Part shown: positions 54,002-64,000 of the stretch, piece by piece
How positions within the stretch are numbered: the first letter of the stretch is position 1
How the letters are laid out: the number at the start of each line of letters is the position of its first letter
NCBI RefSeq assembly: GCF_028595305.1
Contig: NZ_JAQQXS010000008.1
Span: 1-64,000 of the forward strand
DNA: 64,000 nucleotides
Direction: 5' to 3'
DNA from: Roseateles koreensis
Lineage (GTDB): Bacteria > Pseudomonadota > Gammaproteobacteria > Burkholderiales > Burkholderiaceae_C
Made by a program: the position numbers and the translations under genes
The notes under the pieces: model-generated
Told to the model about the DNA's origin: nothing
Databases searched by the model: none
The model's input: only the letters and a program-made list of their open reading frames with translations

Positions 54002-55327
54002 ATGTCGGCATCCACCCGCTCTTCGTCCGCCCGCCCCAGCAATGCCCAGTTGATGGACCGGCGCCGTGCCGCCGTGGCGCGCGGCGTGGGGCAGGCACTG
54101 GAGGTTTTCATCGACCACGCCAACAACGCTGAGCTGTGGGACGTGGAAGGTAAGCGTTACATCGACTTCGCCGGCGGCATTGCGGTGCTCAACACCGGGC
54201 ATTGCCACGCCGAGGTGGTGGCTGCCGTGCAACAGCAGTTGACGCAGTACACCCACACCTGCTTCCAAGTGGTGGCCTATGAGCCCTATGTGGAGCTGGC
54301 AGAACAGCTGAACCGCCTGGCACCGGGCAACTTCGCCAAGAAAGCGCTGCTGCTGACCAGCGGTGCCGAGGCGGTTGAGAACGCGGTGAAGATCGCCCGC
54401 GCCGCCACCAAGCGTTCGGGCATCATCGCCTTCACCGGCGGCTACCATGGCCGCACCATGATGACATTGGGCCTGACGGGCAAGGTGCAGCCGTACAAGA
54501 CCGGTTTCGGCCCCTACCCAGCGGAAATTTTCCACGCGCAATTCCCTAACGAATTGCATGGTGTGAGCATCGACGACGCCATGGCTTCGGTCGAGCAGAT
54601 CTTCAAGAACGACATCGAAGCCGAGCGCGTGGCTGCTTTTATCGTTGAGCCGGTGCAAGGCGAAGGCGGCTTCTACGTCGCCCCGAATGAATTCATCCGC
54701 CGCTTGCGTGAGCTGGCTGACCGCCACGGCATTTTGCTGATTGCCGACGAAGTGCAAACCGGCGCCGGCCGCACAGGCACCTGGTTCGCCAGCGAGCAAT
54801 GGCCCGTGGCGCCTGACCTGATCACCACGGCCAAGTCCATGGCCGGTGGCTTTCCCATCTCTGCCGTGGTCGGCCGAGCCGAGGTGATGGACGCCCCCGC
54901 CCCTGGCGGCTTGGGTGGCACCTACGCGGGTAGCCCGGTGGCCTGCGCCGCTGCGCTGGCCGTGCTGGAGGTGTTCGAGAAGGAACAGCTGCTGGCTCGC
55001 AGCCAAGCCTTGGGGGAGCGCATCAAGGCCCGTCTGAAGACGATGGCTGGCGTGGTGTCCGCCATCGGCGATGTGCGCGGCTTGGGCGCCATGGTGGCGC
55101 TGGAGTTGTTTGCGGTGGAAGGCGGCAAGGCGCAGCTGGCCAAACCCGACGCCGACCTCACCAAGCGCGTGGTGCAGCTCGCCGCCCAGCGTGGCCTGGT
55201 GCTGCTGTCCTGCGGTACTTACGGCAATGTGGTGCGTATTTTGGTGCCTTTGACCGCGTCTGACGCTATCGTGGATGAAGGCCTGGACATTCTGCAAGCC
55301 AGCCTGCAAGCCGCATCGCAAGCCTGA
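54002..55327 (+). CDS. gabT: 4-aminobutyrate aminotransferase
   Basis: A 441-residue class III aminotransferase transferring the amino group of GABA to 2-oxoglutarate, giving succinate semialdehyde. The PLP-binding lysine is in ITTAKSMAGGFP; LLIADEVQTGAGRTG and FTGGYHGRTMMTL are signatures. A ribosome site AGGAG is about eight bases before the ATG. gabD follows 14 bases downstream, and the MocR-type regulator is divergent, so this is a catabolic GABA operon. Confidence 0.93.
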   Translation: MSASTRSSSARPSNAQLMDRRRAAVARGVGQALEVFIDHANNAELWDVEGKRYIDFAGGIAVLNTGHCHAEVVAAVQQQLTQYTHTCFQVVAYEPYVELAEQLNRLAPGNFAKKALLLTSGAEAVENAVKIARAATKRSGIIAFTGGYHGRTMMTLGLTGKVQPYKTGFGPYPAEIFHAQFPNELHGVSIDDAMASVEQIFKNDIEAERVAAFIVEPVQGEGGFYVAPNEFIRRLRELADRHGILLIADEVQTGAGRTGTWFASEQWPVAPDLITTAKSMAGGFPISAVVGRAEVMDAPAPGGLGGTYAGSPVACAAALAVLEVFEKEQLLARSQALGERIKARLKTMAGVVSAIGDVRGLGAMVALELFAVEGGKAQLAKPDADLTKRVVQLAAQRGLVLLSCGTYGNVVRILVPLTASDAIVDEGLDILQASLQAASQA

Positions 55328-55341
55328 AAGGACGCCGCCCC

Positions 55342-56814
<1,473 letters not shown>

Positions 56815-56828
56815 GCCTCGTGGGCAGC

Positions 56829-57001
56829 TCAGAATGCGCGTTCCATGACCCGCCAGCCCGCATGAAATTCGGAGGGACTTCAACCCCTTCGTAGGGCGGG
56901 CGGTCCATGAAGCCCATCTGCTCGTAGACCCGGTGCGCAGGCTGCTGGGGGCTCCGTGTCGAGGCACGCCCGCGTGTAGCCAAACGCCCTTGCGTCCATA
57001 T
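56829..57001 (-). pseudogene. remnant of a GNAT acetyltransferase 3' end
   Basis: On the minus strand, three frames in succession read ARAFGYTRACLDTEP, then PAHRVYEQMGFMDRPPY, then AGWRVMERAF and a stop at 56829-56831. Joined, they resemble the C-terminal half of a GNAT protein (RLDT...A..LY...GF....PY). No single frame carries it, and the N-terminal half is not found in the 160 bases before mnmE. It looks like an eroded gene. The evidence is pattern only. Confidence 0.45.
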
Positions 57002-57159
57002 GCCAGCTTCCAATCGCTACTGGGTGCTTTACACGAAGAAAGCTACATCGATGTTCAGGATGTGCGTGCCGCTGCCTACGGCTACGGTGGTCAGAGGCAG
57101 GAATATCGCTTTCAGCGCCCCGCACAAATTCTTGAGCGTGGGGGTGAAAGGCTGGGCTG

Positions 57160-58551
57160 TCACTTGCCGATACAAAACTTGCTGAAAATCTCTCCCAGCA
57201 ATTCATCGGCGCTAAAAGTACCGGTGATTTCGCCCAGGGCGTCGTGGGAGAGGCGAAGCTCTTCGGCCAATAGGTCCAGCGCGGGGGGCGCTTGGGTGGC
57301 CACGGCCATGGCCAGGGCCAGGTGCTCGCGGGTGCGGCCCAGCGCTTGCACATGGCGTTCGCGGGCGATGAACAGACCTTCGGGTGTGGACTGCCAGCCC
57401 ACATGCTGCAGCAGGCTTTGGCGCAGTTCATTCAGGCCAAGGCCGGTCTTGGCGGAGAGCTTCAGCGCCTCGTCGGGCAAGACTTGACCCTCAGGCACAG
57501 CGGTGCTGTCGGCCTTGTTGAAAACCTGCACGATGCGGGCGGGGTCGACGGTGCTCAGGCGGGCGCGGATATCGGCATCCTCCGCCTCGTATTCGGGCAG
57601 GCCGACGCGGGTCAGGTCGTGCAGGAAGAGCACCACATCGGCTTCTTCAATGGCGTCCCAGCTGCGTGCCACGCCGATGCGCTCCACCTCGTCAGTCGCC
57701 TCGCGCAGGCCGGCGGTGTCACTGATGTGCAGGGGAACGCCTTCGATCTGGATGGTCTGGCTGACTTTGTCGCGGGTGGTGCCGGGAATGGGGGTGACGA
57801 TGGCCAGTTCGGCGCCGGCCAGCGCGTTCAGCAGCGAGCTTTTGCCCACATTGGGCTGGCCGGCCAGCACCACCTTGATGCCCTCACGTAACAAGGCACC
57901 TTGACGGGTACGGGCGAGCACGGCGTCCAGGCGTTCGCGCAGACGCGCGAGTCGGCCCAGGGCGTCGGCTTGCTGCAGAAAATCGATTTCTTCTTCCGGA
58001 AAGTCCAGGGTGGCTTCCACCAGCATGCGCAGCTTGATCAGCGCGTCGCGCAACTCGCCCACCTCGGTGGACAAGGCGCCGGCGAGGGCGCGGCTGGCGC
58101 TGCGGGCGGCGGCTTCGGTGCTGGCGTCGATGAGGTCGCTGACGGCTTCGGCCTGGGCCAGATCCAGCTTGCCATTCAAAAAAGCGCGTTGTGTGAATTC
58201 ACCCGGCTCCGCCAGCCGCAGGCGCAGCTTCAGCGTGGCACCCAGCGCCATGCAACGCGCCAGCAGCAGTTGCAGAACCACCGGGCCGCCATGGGCCTGC
58301 AACTCAAGCACATGCTCGCCGGTGTAAGAGTGGGGCGCTGGAAACAGCAGGGCCAAGCCGTGGTCAATAGGATCGCCGCCCTCTGCGCGAAAGGGCAGGT
58401 AGCTTGCCTCACGCGGCTTCAGAGTACGTCCGCACAACGCCTGTACCAAAGGGGTCATGTCTTGCGGTGAGGACACCCGCACGATGCCAACGGCCCCGCG
58501 TCCTGGGGCGGTGGCGATGGCAACGATGGGGTCTTGGTGGCGGGACAACAT
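57160..58551 (-). CDS. mnmE: tRNA modification GTPase MnmE (TrmE)
   Basis: A 463-residue GTPase which, with MnmG, installs the 5-carboxymethylaminomethyl group at tRNA wobble uridine. N-terminal folate-binding domain ([20 protein letters not shown]), Walker [22 protein letters not shown] switch and DTAGLRE; the C-terminal CIGK carries the essential cysteine. In many proteobacteria it is next to yidC; here 5 kb of sigma/kinase genes intervene. Confidence 0.95.
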   Translation of the reverse strand: MLSRHQDPIVAIATAPGRGAVGIVRVSSPQDMTPLVQALCGRTLKPREASYLPFRAEGGDPIDHGLALLFPAPHSYTGEHVLELQAHGGPVVLQLLLARCMALGATLKLRLRLAEPGEFTQRAFLNGKLDLAQAEAVSDLIDASTEAAARSASRALAGALSTEVGELRDALIKLRMLVEATLDFPEEEIDFLQQADALGRLARLRERLDAVLARTRQGALLREGIKVVLAGQPNVGKSSLLNALAGAELAIVTPIPGTTRDKVSQTIQIEGVPLHISDTAGLREATDEVERIGVARSWDAIEEADVVLFLHDLTRVGLPEYEAEDADIRARLSTVDPARIVQVFNKADSTAVPEGQVLPDEALKLSAKTGLGLNELRQSLLQHVGWQSTPEGLFIARERHVQALGRTREHLALAMAVATQAPPALDLLAEELRLSHDALGEITGTFSADELLGEIFSKFCIGK

Positions 58552-58924
58552 CCCGCGATTTTAGGGGCTGCGTCAGGCGGTGATTGGCGCGGGGGAGGCT
58601 GGGCGCAGTACTCTCGTGAGCCTGCGCCTCATGCCACGTTGCGAACCGACGTTACTGCCGTCTTCTGGCTTGCGACTGTCTGCCCCGCATGCCTTGATTT
58701 AAGTCCTGTTCTCGTGCAAAGAAAAGCCCTCAAATATGGGGCTGAGGTATCAGCCTTGCGGTGACTGTGAATTTATGCCGTGTTTGTCGCCGCTGTTTCC
58801 CGCGGCGCGGCCGCCGGGCTCTCCTTGACCCATCAGGTATGCTGCCGCGCAACATATGGTGCACCATGCTTTGCGAGTGTTGGCCTTGCATGGTTGGGGC
58901 GGTGTGTTCTGAAATGGGTACCGC
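58552..58924. other. 373-bp gene-free region upstream of the sigma factor gene
   Basis: It holds a perfect 12-bp palindrome ATGGTGCACCAT at 58856-58867, 58 bases before the sigma start, and a TTGACC at 58825-58830 that could be a -35 element, with no convincing -10 element. No gene or RNA was recognised. The mnmE promoter must also be here. Confidence 0.35.
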
Positions 58925-59443
58925 GTGACACAACAAGTACAGCAAGATGTTCCGTCCTTGGGTGAGGAACTTTATCGAGATCTCAAGACGTTGGCTCGTC
59001 AACGTTTGCGTCGCAGCGGCCCCATGACGCTGTTGGACACTACGTCGCTGGTGCATGAAAGTTGGTTCCGTTTGTCGCGACGCGCTGATTGGGCTGCGAT
59101 GGGGCGCGAGCATTTCATGGCGTATGCCGCTTCGGCGATGCGCTCTTTGGTGGTTGACTATGCTCGGGCTCGGCAGGCCGCCATGCGCGGCGGGCAGGCC
59201 ACCCATCTGGAGTTTGACGAATTGCCCACCCTCGCGCACCGAGACGACGAGTACCTGGCTTTGCACGACGCGCTGACCGATCTGGGGCGCAGTGACCCCG
59301 GTTTGGCCCGCTTGGTGGAGTTGCGGTTTTTTGTGGGCCTGGAAGAAACCGAATGTGCGGAACTGCTGGGCGTTGCGCGGCGCACCGTGCAACGCGATTG
59401 GCAAAAAGCACGTGCCGTCCTTTGGACCTTGTTGGCCCCATGA
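58925..59443 (+). CDS. ECF-like sigma factor (TIGR02999 / ECF43-like)
   Basis: A 172-residue sigma-70-family protein with region 2 (LVHESWFRLSRRADW, HFMAYAASAMRSLVVDYARAR) and region 4 (LARLVELRFFVGLEETECAELLGVARRTVQRDWQKARAVL). In typical ECF factors region 2.2 is acidic (DAEDLVQ-like); here it reads DTTSLVHE (residues 38-45), with threonines and serine in place of the acids. In ECF43 systems such a factor needs phosphorylation of a Thr there by its linked kinase. The kinase gene overlaps by four bases (ATGA). The start GTG 58925 is the likely one. Targets are unknown. Confidence 0.85.
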   Translation: MTQQVQQDVPSLGEELYRDLKTLARQRLRRSGPMTLLDTTSLVHESWFRLSRRADWAAMGREHFMAYAASAMRSLVVDYARARQAAMRGGQATHLEFDELPTLAHRDDEYLALHDALTDLGRSDPGLARLVELRFFVGLEETECAELLGVARRTVQRDWQKARAVLWTLLAP

Positions 59444-62133
59444 ACGTTGCCTTGTTGCAAAACTGGGCGGACATCGAGCCCTTGTTGAATGCGCTTTTGA
59501 CCCTGCCTTCGGAGGAACAGGTGGCGTATCTGGACCGCCTGCCGCCGGCCCAGCAAGTCTGGCGTGCCACCTTGGAGCAATTGATGCGGGCCGACTCAGC
59601 CGCTAACGCGGCCGGCTTTTTGGACTGGGCCGCGAGCTTGCCTCTGAGTGACTCAACCCCAGCGCGCAAAGGTGGTGATTGGCGGGCCGAGCAGGTGTTG
59701 GGGCCGTGGCAGTTGGTTCGGGAGTTGGGTCGCGGCGGCATGGCCAGCGTCTGGCTGGCCCGCCCGGCCGACGGCGAGTTTCAGCGCGAGGTGGCGCTCA
59801 AATTGCCGCACAGCCCAACGCCCCAACTGGCCGAGCGCTTTCGCCGTGAACGTGATGTGCTGGCGCGGCTGAATCATCCCGGCATTGCACGCCTGTTTGA
59901 CGCGGGTGTCACCCCCGATGGCTTGTCGTGGCTGGCGATGGAGTGGGTGGATGGTCAGGATCTGATCAGTTGGAGCCAGGCTGAGCACCGTACTGTGAAG
60001 CAAGACCTGGCCCTGTTGCTGCAGATTTGCGATGCCCTCCAGTACGCCCATGGCCAATTGGTGATCCACCGCGATATCAAGCCCGCCAATGTGCTGGTGC
60101 AGGCCGATGGGCAAACCAAACTCTTGGACTTTGGCATTGCGCGCCTTTTGGAAGATCCCGCCGAGCCGCAGCAAACCGCGTTGACTCAACTGGGCCAACG
60201 ACCCATGACGCCGGAATATGCCTCGCCCGAGCAGGTGCGTGGCGAGGTGCCGGGTGTAGCGTCTGACGTCTACACCCTGGGCGTGCTGGCCTATCGTCTG
60301 CTCAGTGGGCAAAGCCCGTATGCTGGCGCTACTGCCCAACACCGCCATGCCCTGGAACAGGCCATCCTTGAGTTTCGTCCACCGTCACCGTCGCAGCAGG
60401 CGCAGGATCCGGCCCGCCGCAAGGCCTTGCGCGGCGACCTGGACACGATTGTTCTCAAAGCACTGTCCAAGGATGCAGAAGATCGCTACGCCACAGTGGA
60501 AGCGCTGGCGGCTGATCTGCGCCGCCATCTGGACGGTGAACCGGTGCTGGCACGAGCGCCGTCTTGGCGCTATGTGGCGGACCGGTTTGTGCGGCGGCAT
60601 CGGATCGGTGTGTCGGCCACTGCTCTTGCCGCAATGATTCTCCTGGGCAGTACGGGCTGGGCCTTGATGTCCTCACATCAGGCCCGGAGCGAAGCCAGAC
60701 GGGCCGAGGCGATGTATGACTTTGTGCTCGGTCTGTTCAACCCCGATCACGACACAGTCGCCAACGTCAAACTGCCTGATTTACCACTTAAAGAGGTGAT
60801 CGAGCGTGGGGCGCGGCGCGCCCTGACCGAGTTAAAGGACCAGCCCGAGGTCCGGGCAAAACTGCTTCACGATTTGGCCCCCATGGTGGAACAACTGGGG
60901 CTGGTCGACCTCGCCACCACTTTGGCCCAAACCCGCGTGGAAGATACTCTGCGGGCCTATGGCTCCGACAGTCTTCCCTATGCGGATGCCTTGCTCGGTC
61001 GCTCACACATCCGCGAAGCGACCGGCGAGTTTAAGGAAGGCCTCAAGGAAGCCAAGCAGGCCCAGGCGATCTATGAAGCCCACCACGTCCAAGACCCCTA
61101 TCGACTGGTGCCGCTGTACGAGAAGTTGGGAGGATTCGGATTCCGTTCTCATCCCAATGCTGAGCCCGAAGATGCCTTCTACTTGGACCGCGCCGTTGCG
61201 CTGGCGGCCTCATTGAAAGACGTCAATGCCAGCCAATCCAGTATCTTGCTAGGGATTCTGCGTCTGTATCTTGGCGAGATTCCGAAAGCGTACACGGCGG
61301 TCAAACAAGGCTTGGAGGCCAATCAGAGAGACTACGGTGCTGACTCGTGGCAGGCCTCAACACTGGAAGCTTTTCTCGGCGTCTTGGCCGAACATGGCCA
61401 GCGCCCTGCCGAGGCCGAAGCCTTGCTGCGCCAAAGCGTGACCACCATGCACAAGGCCATGGGCGCCGACTACATCGGCCTGGCTCGCAACAAGATTGGC
61501 CTTGCCGGCGCACTTTTTGCCGGCCAGCAGCGCGAAGAGGCCCGCCAACTGATGGCCGACGCCTTGCGCATTGTTGAACTGCCCATCAACGCAGGCTACG
61601 GCGGCGTGCGGGATCAAGTGCAGGTGCTCGCGCTTGGCATGGCTTGGCGCGGGGGTGACTGGAATTCCGTCAAGCCAGTTTGCCAAAGCTACCAAAAACA
61701 GTCATTCAAAGCGACAACGCCTTATTACACGACCCATTTGGCTCAGGTCTGCGCTGCCAATTCCCTACGGGAGGGCGATCTGGCGCTCGCGGGCCAATGG
61801 CTGGACGCAGCCAAACCCAGTTACACCTATTTCACCAAAGCGCCATCCTGGACCATGGGCCTGGATTTGCGCCGCGGTGAATTGGCATGGGCTCAGGGTG
61901 ATAAGGACGAAGCCTTGCGCTTGTGGCGCCACGCGCTGTCTGTGAGTAACACGACGCAATTGGCATGGCAGTCGCAGGCATGGCGCTTGATTGCCCAAAA
62001 TGTCCATATGGATGCGGCCGAGTTGGGCCGCTTGCAGGCCTTCAAGCGGCAATTGGAACAAGCAGGCGGGGAGCGTTATTACGCGGAATTCTTGAAGTTG
62101 TTACGCGAGGCAATCAAGTCTCAAATGTCGTGA
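59440..62133 (+). CDS. membrane serine/threonine protein kinase with TPR-like C-terminus
   Basis: An 897-residue protein. The kinase domain has the glycine loop ELGRGGMASVW (95-105), K121, HRDIKPAN (210-217) and DFG (230-232), all intact. An N-terminal 90-residue helical part precedes it. A single membrane helix lies near 391-411, and the C-terminal 480 residues are helical with TPR-like pairs, probably periplasmic, and may sense a signal. It is coupled to the preceding ECF-like sigma gene. By analogy with PknT and EcfP of Vibrio parahaemolyticus it likely phosphorylates that sigma factor. Confidence 0.88.
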   Translation: MNVALLQNWADIEPLLNALLTLPSEEQVAYLDRLPPAQQVWRATLEQLMRADSAANAAGFLDWAASLPLSDSTPARKGGDWRAEQVLGPWQLVRELGRGGMASVWLARPADGEFQREVALKLPHSPTPQLAERFRRERDVLARLNHPGIARLFDAGVTPDGLSWLAMEWVDGQDLISWSQAEHRTVKQDLALLLQICDALQYAHGQLVIHRDIKPANVLVQADGQTKLLDFGIARLLEDPAEPQQTALTQLGQRPMTPEYASPEQVRGEVPGVASDVYTLGVLAYRLLSGQSPYAGATAQHRHALEQAILEFRPPSPSQQAQDPARRKALRGDLDTIVLKALSKDAEDRYATVEALAADLRRHLDGEPVLARAPSWRYVADRFVRRHRIGVSATALAAMILLGSTGWALMSSHQARSEARRAEAMYDFVLGLFNPDHDTVANVKLPDLPLKEVIERGARRALTELKDQPEVRAKLLHDLAPMVEQLGLVDLATTLAQTRVEDTLRAYGSDSLPYADALLGRSHIREATGEFKEGLKEAKQAQAIYEAHHVQDPYRLVPLYEKLGGFGFRSHPNAEPEDAFYLDRAVALAASLKDVNASQSSILLGILRLYLGEIPKAYTAVKQGLEANQRDYGADSWQASTLEAFLGVLAEHGQRPAEAEALLRQSVTTMHKAMGADYIGLARNKIGLAGALFAGQQREEARQLMADALRIVELPINAGYGGVRDQVQVLALGMAWRGGDWNSVKPVCQSYQKQSFKATTPYYTTHLAQVCAANSLREGDLALAGQWLDAAKPSYTYFTKAPSWTMGLDLRRGELAWAQGDKDEALRLWRHALSVSNTTQLAWQSQAWRLIAQNVHMDAAELGRLQAFKRQLEQAGGERYYAEFLKLLREAIKSQMS

Positions 62134-62552
62134 GCGGGGTGGTGGTGGGGGATGCCTGCCCCGACAGCCTTGTTTTGGGCTATTAACCGCATCGGCATAT
62201 TCAGCACCTCTTTCAGATTGAAAGTTGCCCGTTGTGCATGTGCAAGCTGTGCCTGCCGTCAGTAAGCGGGGGAGCTTCCCACCACAGACTCTGAATCGCC
62301 TACATGGTTGGCCCAAGGAGAACAAGCTTTTGCGTCGTGATGGTTTGAAGGGTTGGCAGCCGTACATCCGGGCTGTTGGTGCGGTGGCTGTTGCTGCCCA
62401 TGATGGCTATTCGCAGTTGGGGTTCCTCTGAACTGCTGCGGCTGAAATATTTGCAATGAGGGGCTGAATCCTGGCGCTTAGGCGGCCATTCTTCCGTTAA
62501 GCAGTCTGAAGCTGGCTCCTTTTTGAGCCAGCACCTTTGAAAAGGACTTGCG
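62134..62552. other. 419-bp region before the lipoprotein gene, with a leader hairpin
   Basis: GCTGGCTC at 62511-62518 and GAGCCAGC at 62525-62532 form an 8-bp stem with a six-base pyrimidine loop, 20 bases upstream of the lipoprotein ATG, possibly affecting its translation. A weak open frame at 62225-62431 has no recognisable similarity, and I consider it non-coding. The promoter of the lipoprotein is presumably here. Confidence 0.35.
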
Positions 62553-63482
62553 ATGAACGGAAAGCGGAATTGGACGGCGCTCCTGAGTGCCTTGGTTTTG
62601 GCCTCGCTGCTGAGCGCCTGTGGCGGTGGCAGTGGCAGTGGCAGTGGCAGTGGTGGCGGTGATACGAGCGGTGGCAGCGCCAGCGGCTCTGGCAGCGCAG
62701 GCGGCACCAGCACGACTTTCTCCTACACCCGCTATGACGTCTATGGCCTCTACAGCGCGACCCTCAACAGCAATAGCGGCCCGGTCGCCTCGATTTCGGC
62801 CAGCAAGGGCGTGCTTTCGGGGGGGAACTCGTTTGCCTTTCGCGGTGCCCTGGCAGGTGGTGACACCACTATCACCTTGGGCACGGGCAGTGTGAGCTTG
62901 TCCAGCCCCATCTTGACTGCTTCCGACTTGAGTTGGTTGGCCCCGGGTGCAGACGGTCAATTGATTCAGCAATGCGCTGTGGTGCGCATGGACGCTACGG
63001 GCGCCGCCACCACGGCCTACCCCAAAAGCATGCTGGTGATGGTGGCCAACACAGCCACGGCACTTACCCGCTTGAGCAGCATCCCGGCTGGCACTGATCT
63101 GTACGCGGCCGAAGACTGCAAGTTCACGGGCTCTGCCCCGACCAGCGACATCGCCGCCGTGACCGCAGCGTCCAATGACCGTGTGACGGTGAACGGCGAT
63201 GGCACTTTGAGCGCGATGCCTGTCGGCAGCGCGGCCTTCATGGTATCGGCAGCAAATGTCAGCGCGGCGCTGGCGGCTGGCGGCACGGGGCTGGACAGCA
63301 GCAGCGGCGTGCCGGTGCCCAGTACCGCAGGCCTTGCCAATGGCAGCTACGCGATGCATGCCTACAGTCTGCCTCGCGCCGGCACGGCACCGCGCTATGT
63401 GGTGATCATTCAGGCCACCCCCACGGGCGGCAGTGCGCCGGTCGGCAGCCGAGGTGTGGCATCGATGTGGGTCAGCAAGTAA
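62553..63482 (+). CDS. Gly/Ser-rich lipoprotein of unknown function
   Basis: A 309-residue predicted lipoprotein. The leader ALVLASLLSACGGG has an LSAC lipobox, and a linker of about 30 glycine/serine residues encoded by hexanucleotide repeats follows. The folded part is rich in Thr, Ser, Ala and Val with only two cysteines (QQCAVV and EDCKF). AAAGGA precedes the ATG. No family is recognised. Its place after the sigma-kinase pair might mean it is a target, but the 419-bp gap makes that speculative. Confidence 0.75.
   Translation: MNGKRNWTALLSALVLASLLSACGGGSGSGSGSGGGDTSGGSASGSGSAGGTSTTFSYTRYDVYGLYSATLNSNSGPVASISASKGVLSGGNSFAFRGALAGGDTTITLGTGSVSLSSPILTASDLSWLAPGADGQLIQQCAVVRMDATGAATTAYPKSMLVMVANTATALTRLSSIPAGTDLYAAEDCKFTGSAPTSDIAAVTAASNDRVTVNGDGTLSAMPVGSAAFMVSAANVSAALAAGGTGLDSSSGVPVPSTAGLANGSYAMHAYSLPRAGTAPRYVVIIQATPTGGSAPVGSRGVASMWVSK
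62628..62651 (+). repeat. four tandem GGCAGT hexanucleotides in the lipoprotein linker
   Basis: Four perfect copies of GGCAGT encode Gly-Ser pairs directly after the lipidation cysteine. Changes in copy number would keep the frame and only alter linker length. Confidence 0.85.
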
Positions 63483-63513
63483 AGCCGAACCAGCTGGCCC
63501 GGTGCGCCCACAA

Positions 63514-63547
63514 AAAAGCCCCCGCATCTGCATGCGGGGGCTTTTTC
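63514..63547. terminator. bidirectional terminator between the lipoprotein gene and yidC
   Basis: AAAAAGCCCCCGCAT at 63514-63528 pairs with its exact complement at 63533-63547 around a four-base loop. A- and T-tracts on both sides allow termination on either strand. Confidence 0.92.
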
Positions 63548-63568
63548 ACGAGACCGATTGTGCGGGCG

Positions 63569-64000
63569 TCAGTTCTGCACACCCAACTGCTTGTTGATCA
63601 TCCACTGCTGGGCGATGGACAAGATGTTGTTGGTCAACCAGTACAGCACCAGACCCGACGGGAAAACGAAGAACATGAAGCTGAAAGCCAGCGGCATGAA
63701 CCACATCATCTTGGCTTGCACGGGGTCAGGCGATTTGGGGTTCAAGGCGACTTGAGCCAAGCTGGACAGCGTCATCAAGATGGGCAGGATGAAGTACGGG
63801 TCTTTGGCCGACAGGTCGGTGATCCAGCCCAGCCAAGGCGCACCGCGCATTTCAACCGTAGACAGCAGAACCCAGTACAAGCCCATGAAGAAGGGCATTT
63901 GCAGGAAGATGGGCAAGCAGCCGCCGACGGGGTTGACCTTCTCTTCCTTGTAGATGCGCATCATCTCTTGCTGCATCTCTTGGGGCTTGTCTTTCAGGCG
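63569..64000 (-). CDS. yidC: membrane protein insertase YidC, C-terminal part
   Basis: The last 143 residues of YidC, running off the right edge; the 5' end is outside. [45 protein letters not shown] and the last helices [21 protein letters not shown] are conserved core motifs of the insertase that works with SecYEG to integrate inner-membrane proteins. The stop is at 63569. Proximity to mnmE suggests the rpmH-rnpA-yidC end of the operon, and possibly oriC, lies just beyond 64000. Confidence 0.95.
   Translation of the reverse strand, partial: RLKDKPQEMQQEMMRIYKEEKVNPVGGCLPIFLQMPFFMGLYWVLLSTVEMRGAPWLGWITDLSAKDPYFILPILMTLSSLAQVALNPKSPDPVQAKMMWFMPLAFSFMFFVFPSGLVLYWLTNNILSIAQQWMINKQLGVQN

Noticed and set aside
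62134-62552. Possible small gene at 62225-62431
   Set aside because: No ribosome site or similarity, unusual composition; considered non-coding.

Overview
The window is high-GC, densely packed bacterial DNA. Several features point to a betaproteobacterium of the order Burkholderiales, in the Comamonadaceae/Sphaerotilus-Leptothrix-Rubrivivax neighbourhood: protein families typical of that group (DUF2242 lipoprotein, DUF2939, TIGR02285, TIGR02999 sigma factor, PEP-CTERM protein), the E. coli-type GshA, and mnmE followed by yidC at the right end, where the rpmH-rnpA-yidC-mnmE block and often dnaA/oriC lie. The genus is inferred, not shown. I found no rRNA, tRNA, CRISPR array or complete insertion sequence.

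Layout. 0.3-5.5 kb: a minus-strand block with queE and an unusual three-domain QueD (queuosine precursor synthesis), then a METTL21-like methyltransferase overlapping a SUV3-type RNA helicase. 5.5-10.9 kb: a VOC protein, a DUF2242 lipoprotein, a three-gene sensory unit (LivK-like binding protein, Cache histidine kinase, LuxR-type regulator with an insertion in its receiver domain) and a PEP-CTERM protein. 11.2-15.1 kb: cstA plus its small YbdD partner, the type IV pilin gene with a sigma-54 promoter and paired upstream sites, a REP-like palindrome and an MBL-fold phosphodiesterase. 15.3-25.1 kb: SNF2 helicase, RluA-type pseudouridine synthase, a TIGR02285 protein, a divergent MurA paralogue, trhO and psd.

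25.2-26.75 kb is the clearest accessory island. It holds a type VI secretion PAAR module and the remains of a Tae4 amidase effector, broken by several single-base shifts mostly in homopolymers. A small two-helix membrane gene follows, also shifted, and a truncated aldo/keto reductase lies on the other side.

26.6-47.4 kb is a signalling region rich in cyclic-di-GMP proteins. It contains a GGDEF-EAL protein with a degenerate GGDEF, a Cache-HAMP-GGDEF cyclase translationally coupled to a PotD-like binding protein (NspS/MbaA-like arrangement), a large HD-GYP protein, and a chemosensory operon (CheY-like, STAS, CheA, MCP, CheW, CheR) ending in a REC-EAL protein. trpS, an acyl-CoA ligase and a patatin phospholipase are interspersed.

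47.5-58.6 kb is metabolic: an LEA-like repeat protein, a DUF2939 lipoprotein, gshA, an acyl-CoA dehydrogenase, apt, a DUF2805 protein, then a MocR-type regulator divergent from gabT-gabD with a strong palindromic operator between them, a GNAT remnant and mnmE. 58.9-62.1 kb carries an ECF-like sigma factor coupled to a serine/threonine kinase, resembling the ECF43 (EcfP/PknT) kinase-controlled sigma systems. A Gly/Ser-rich lipoprotein and the 3' part of yidC close the window.
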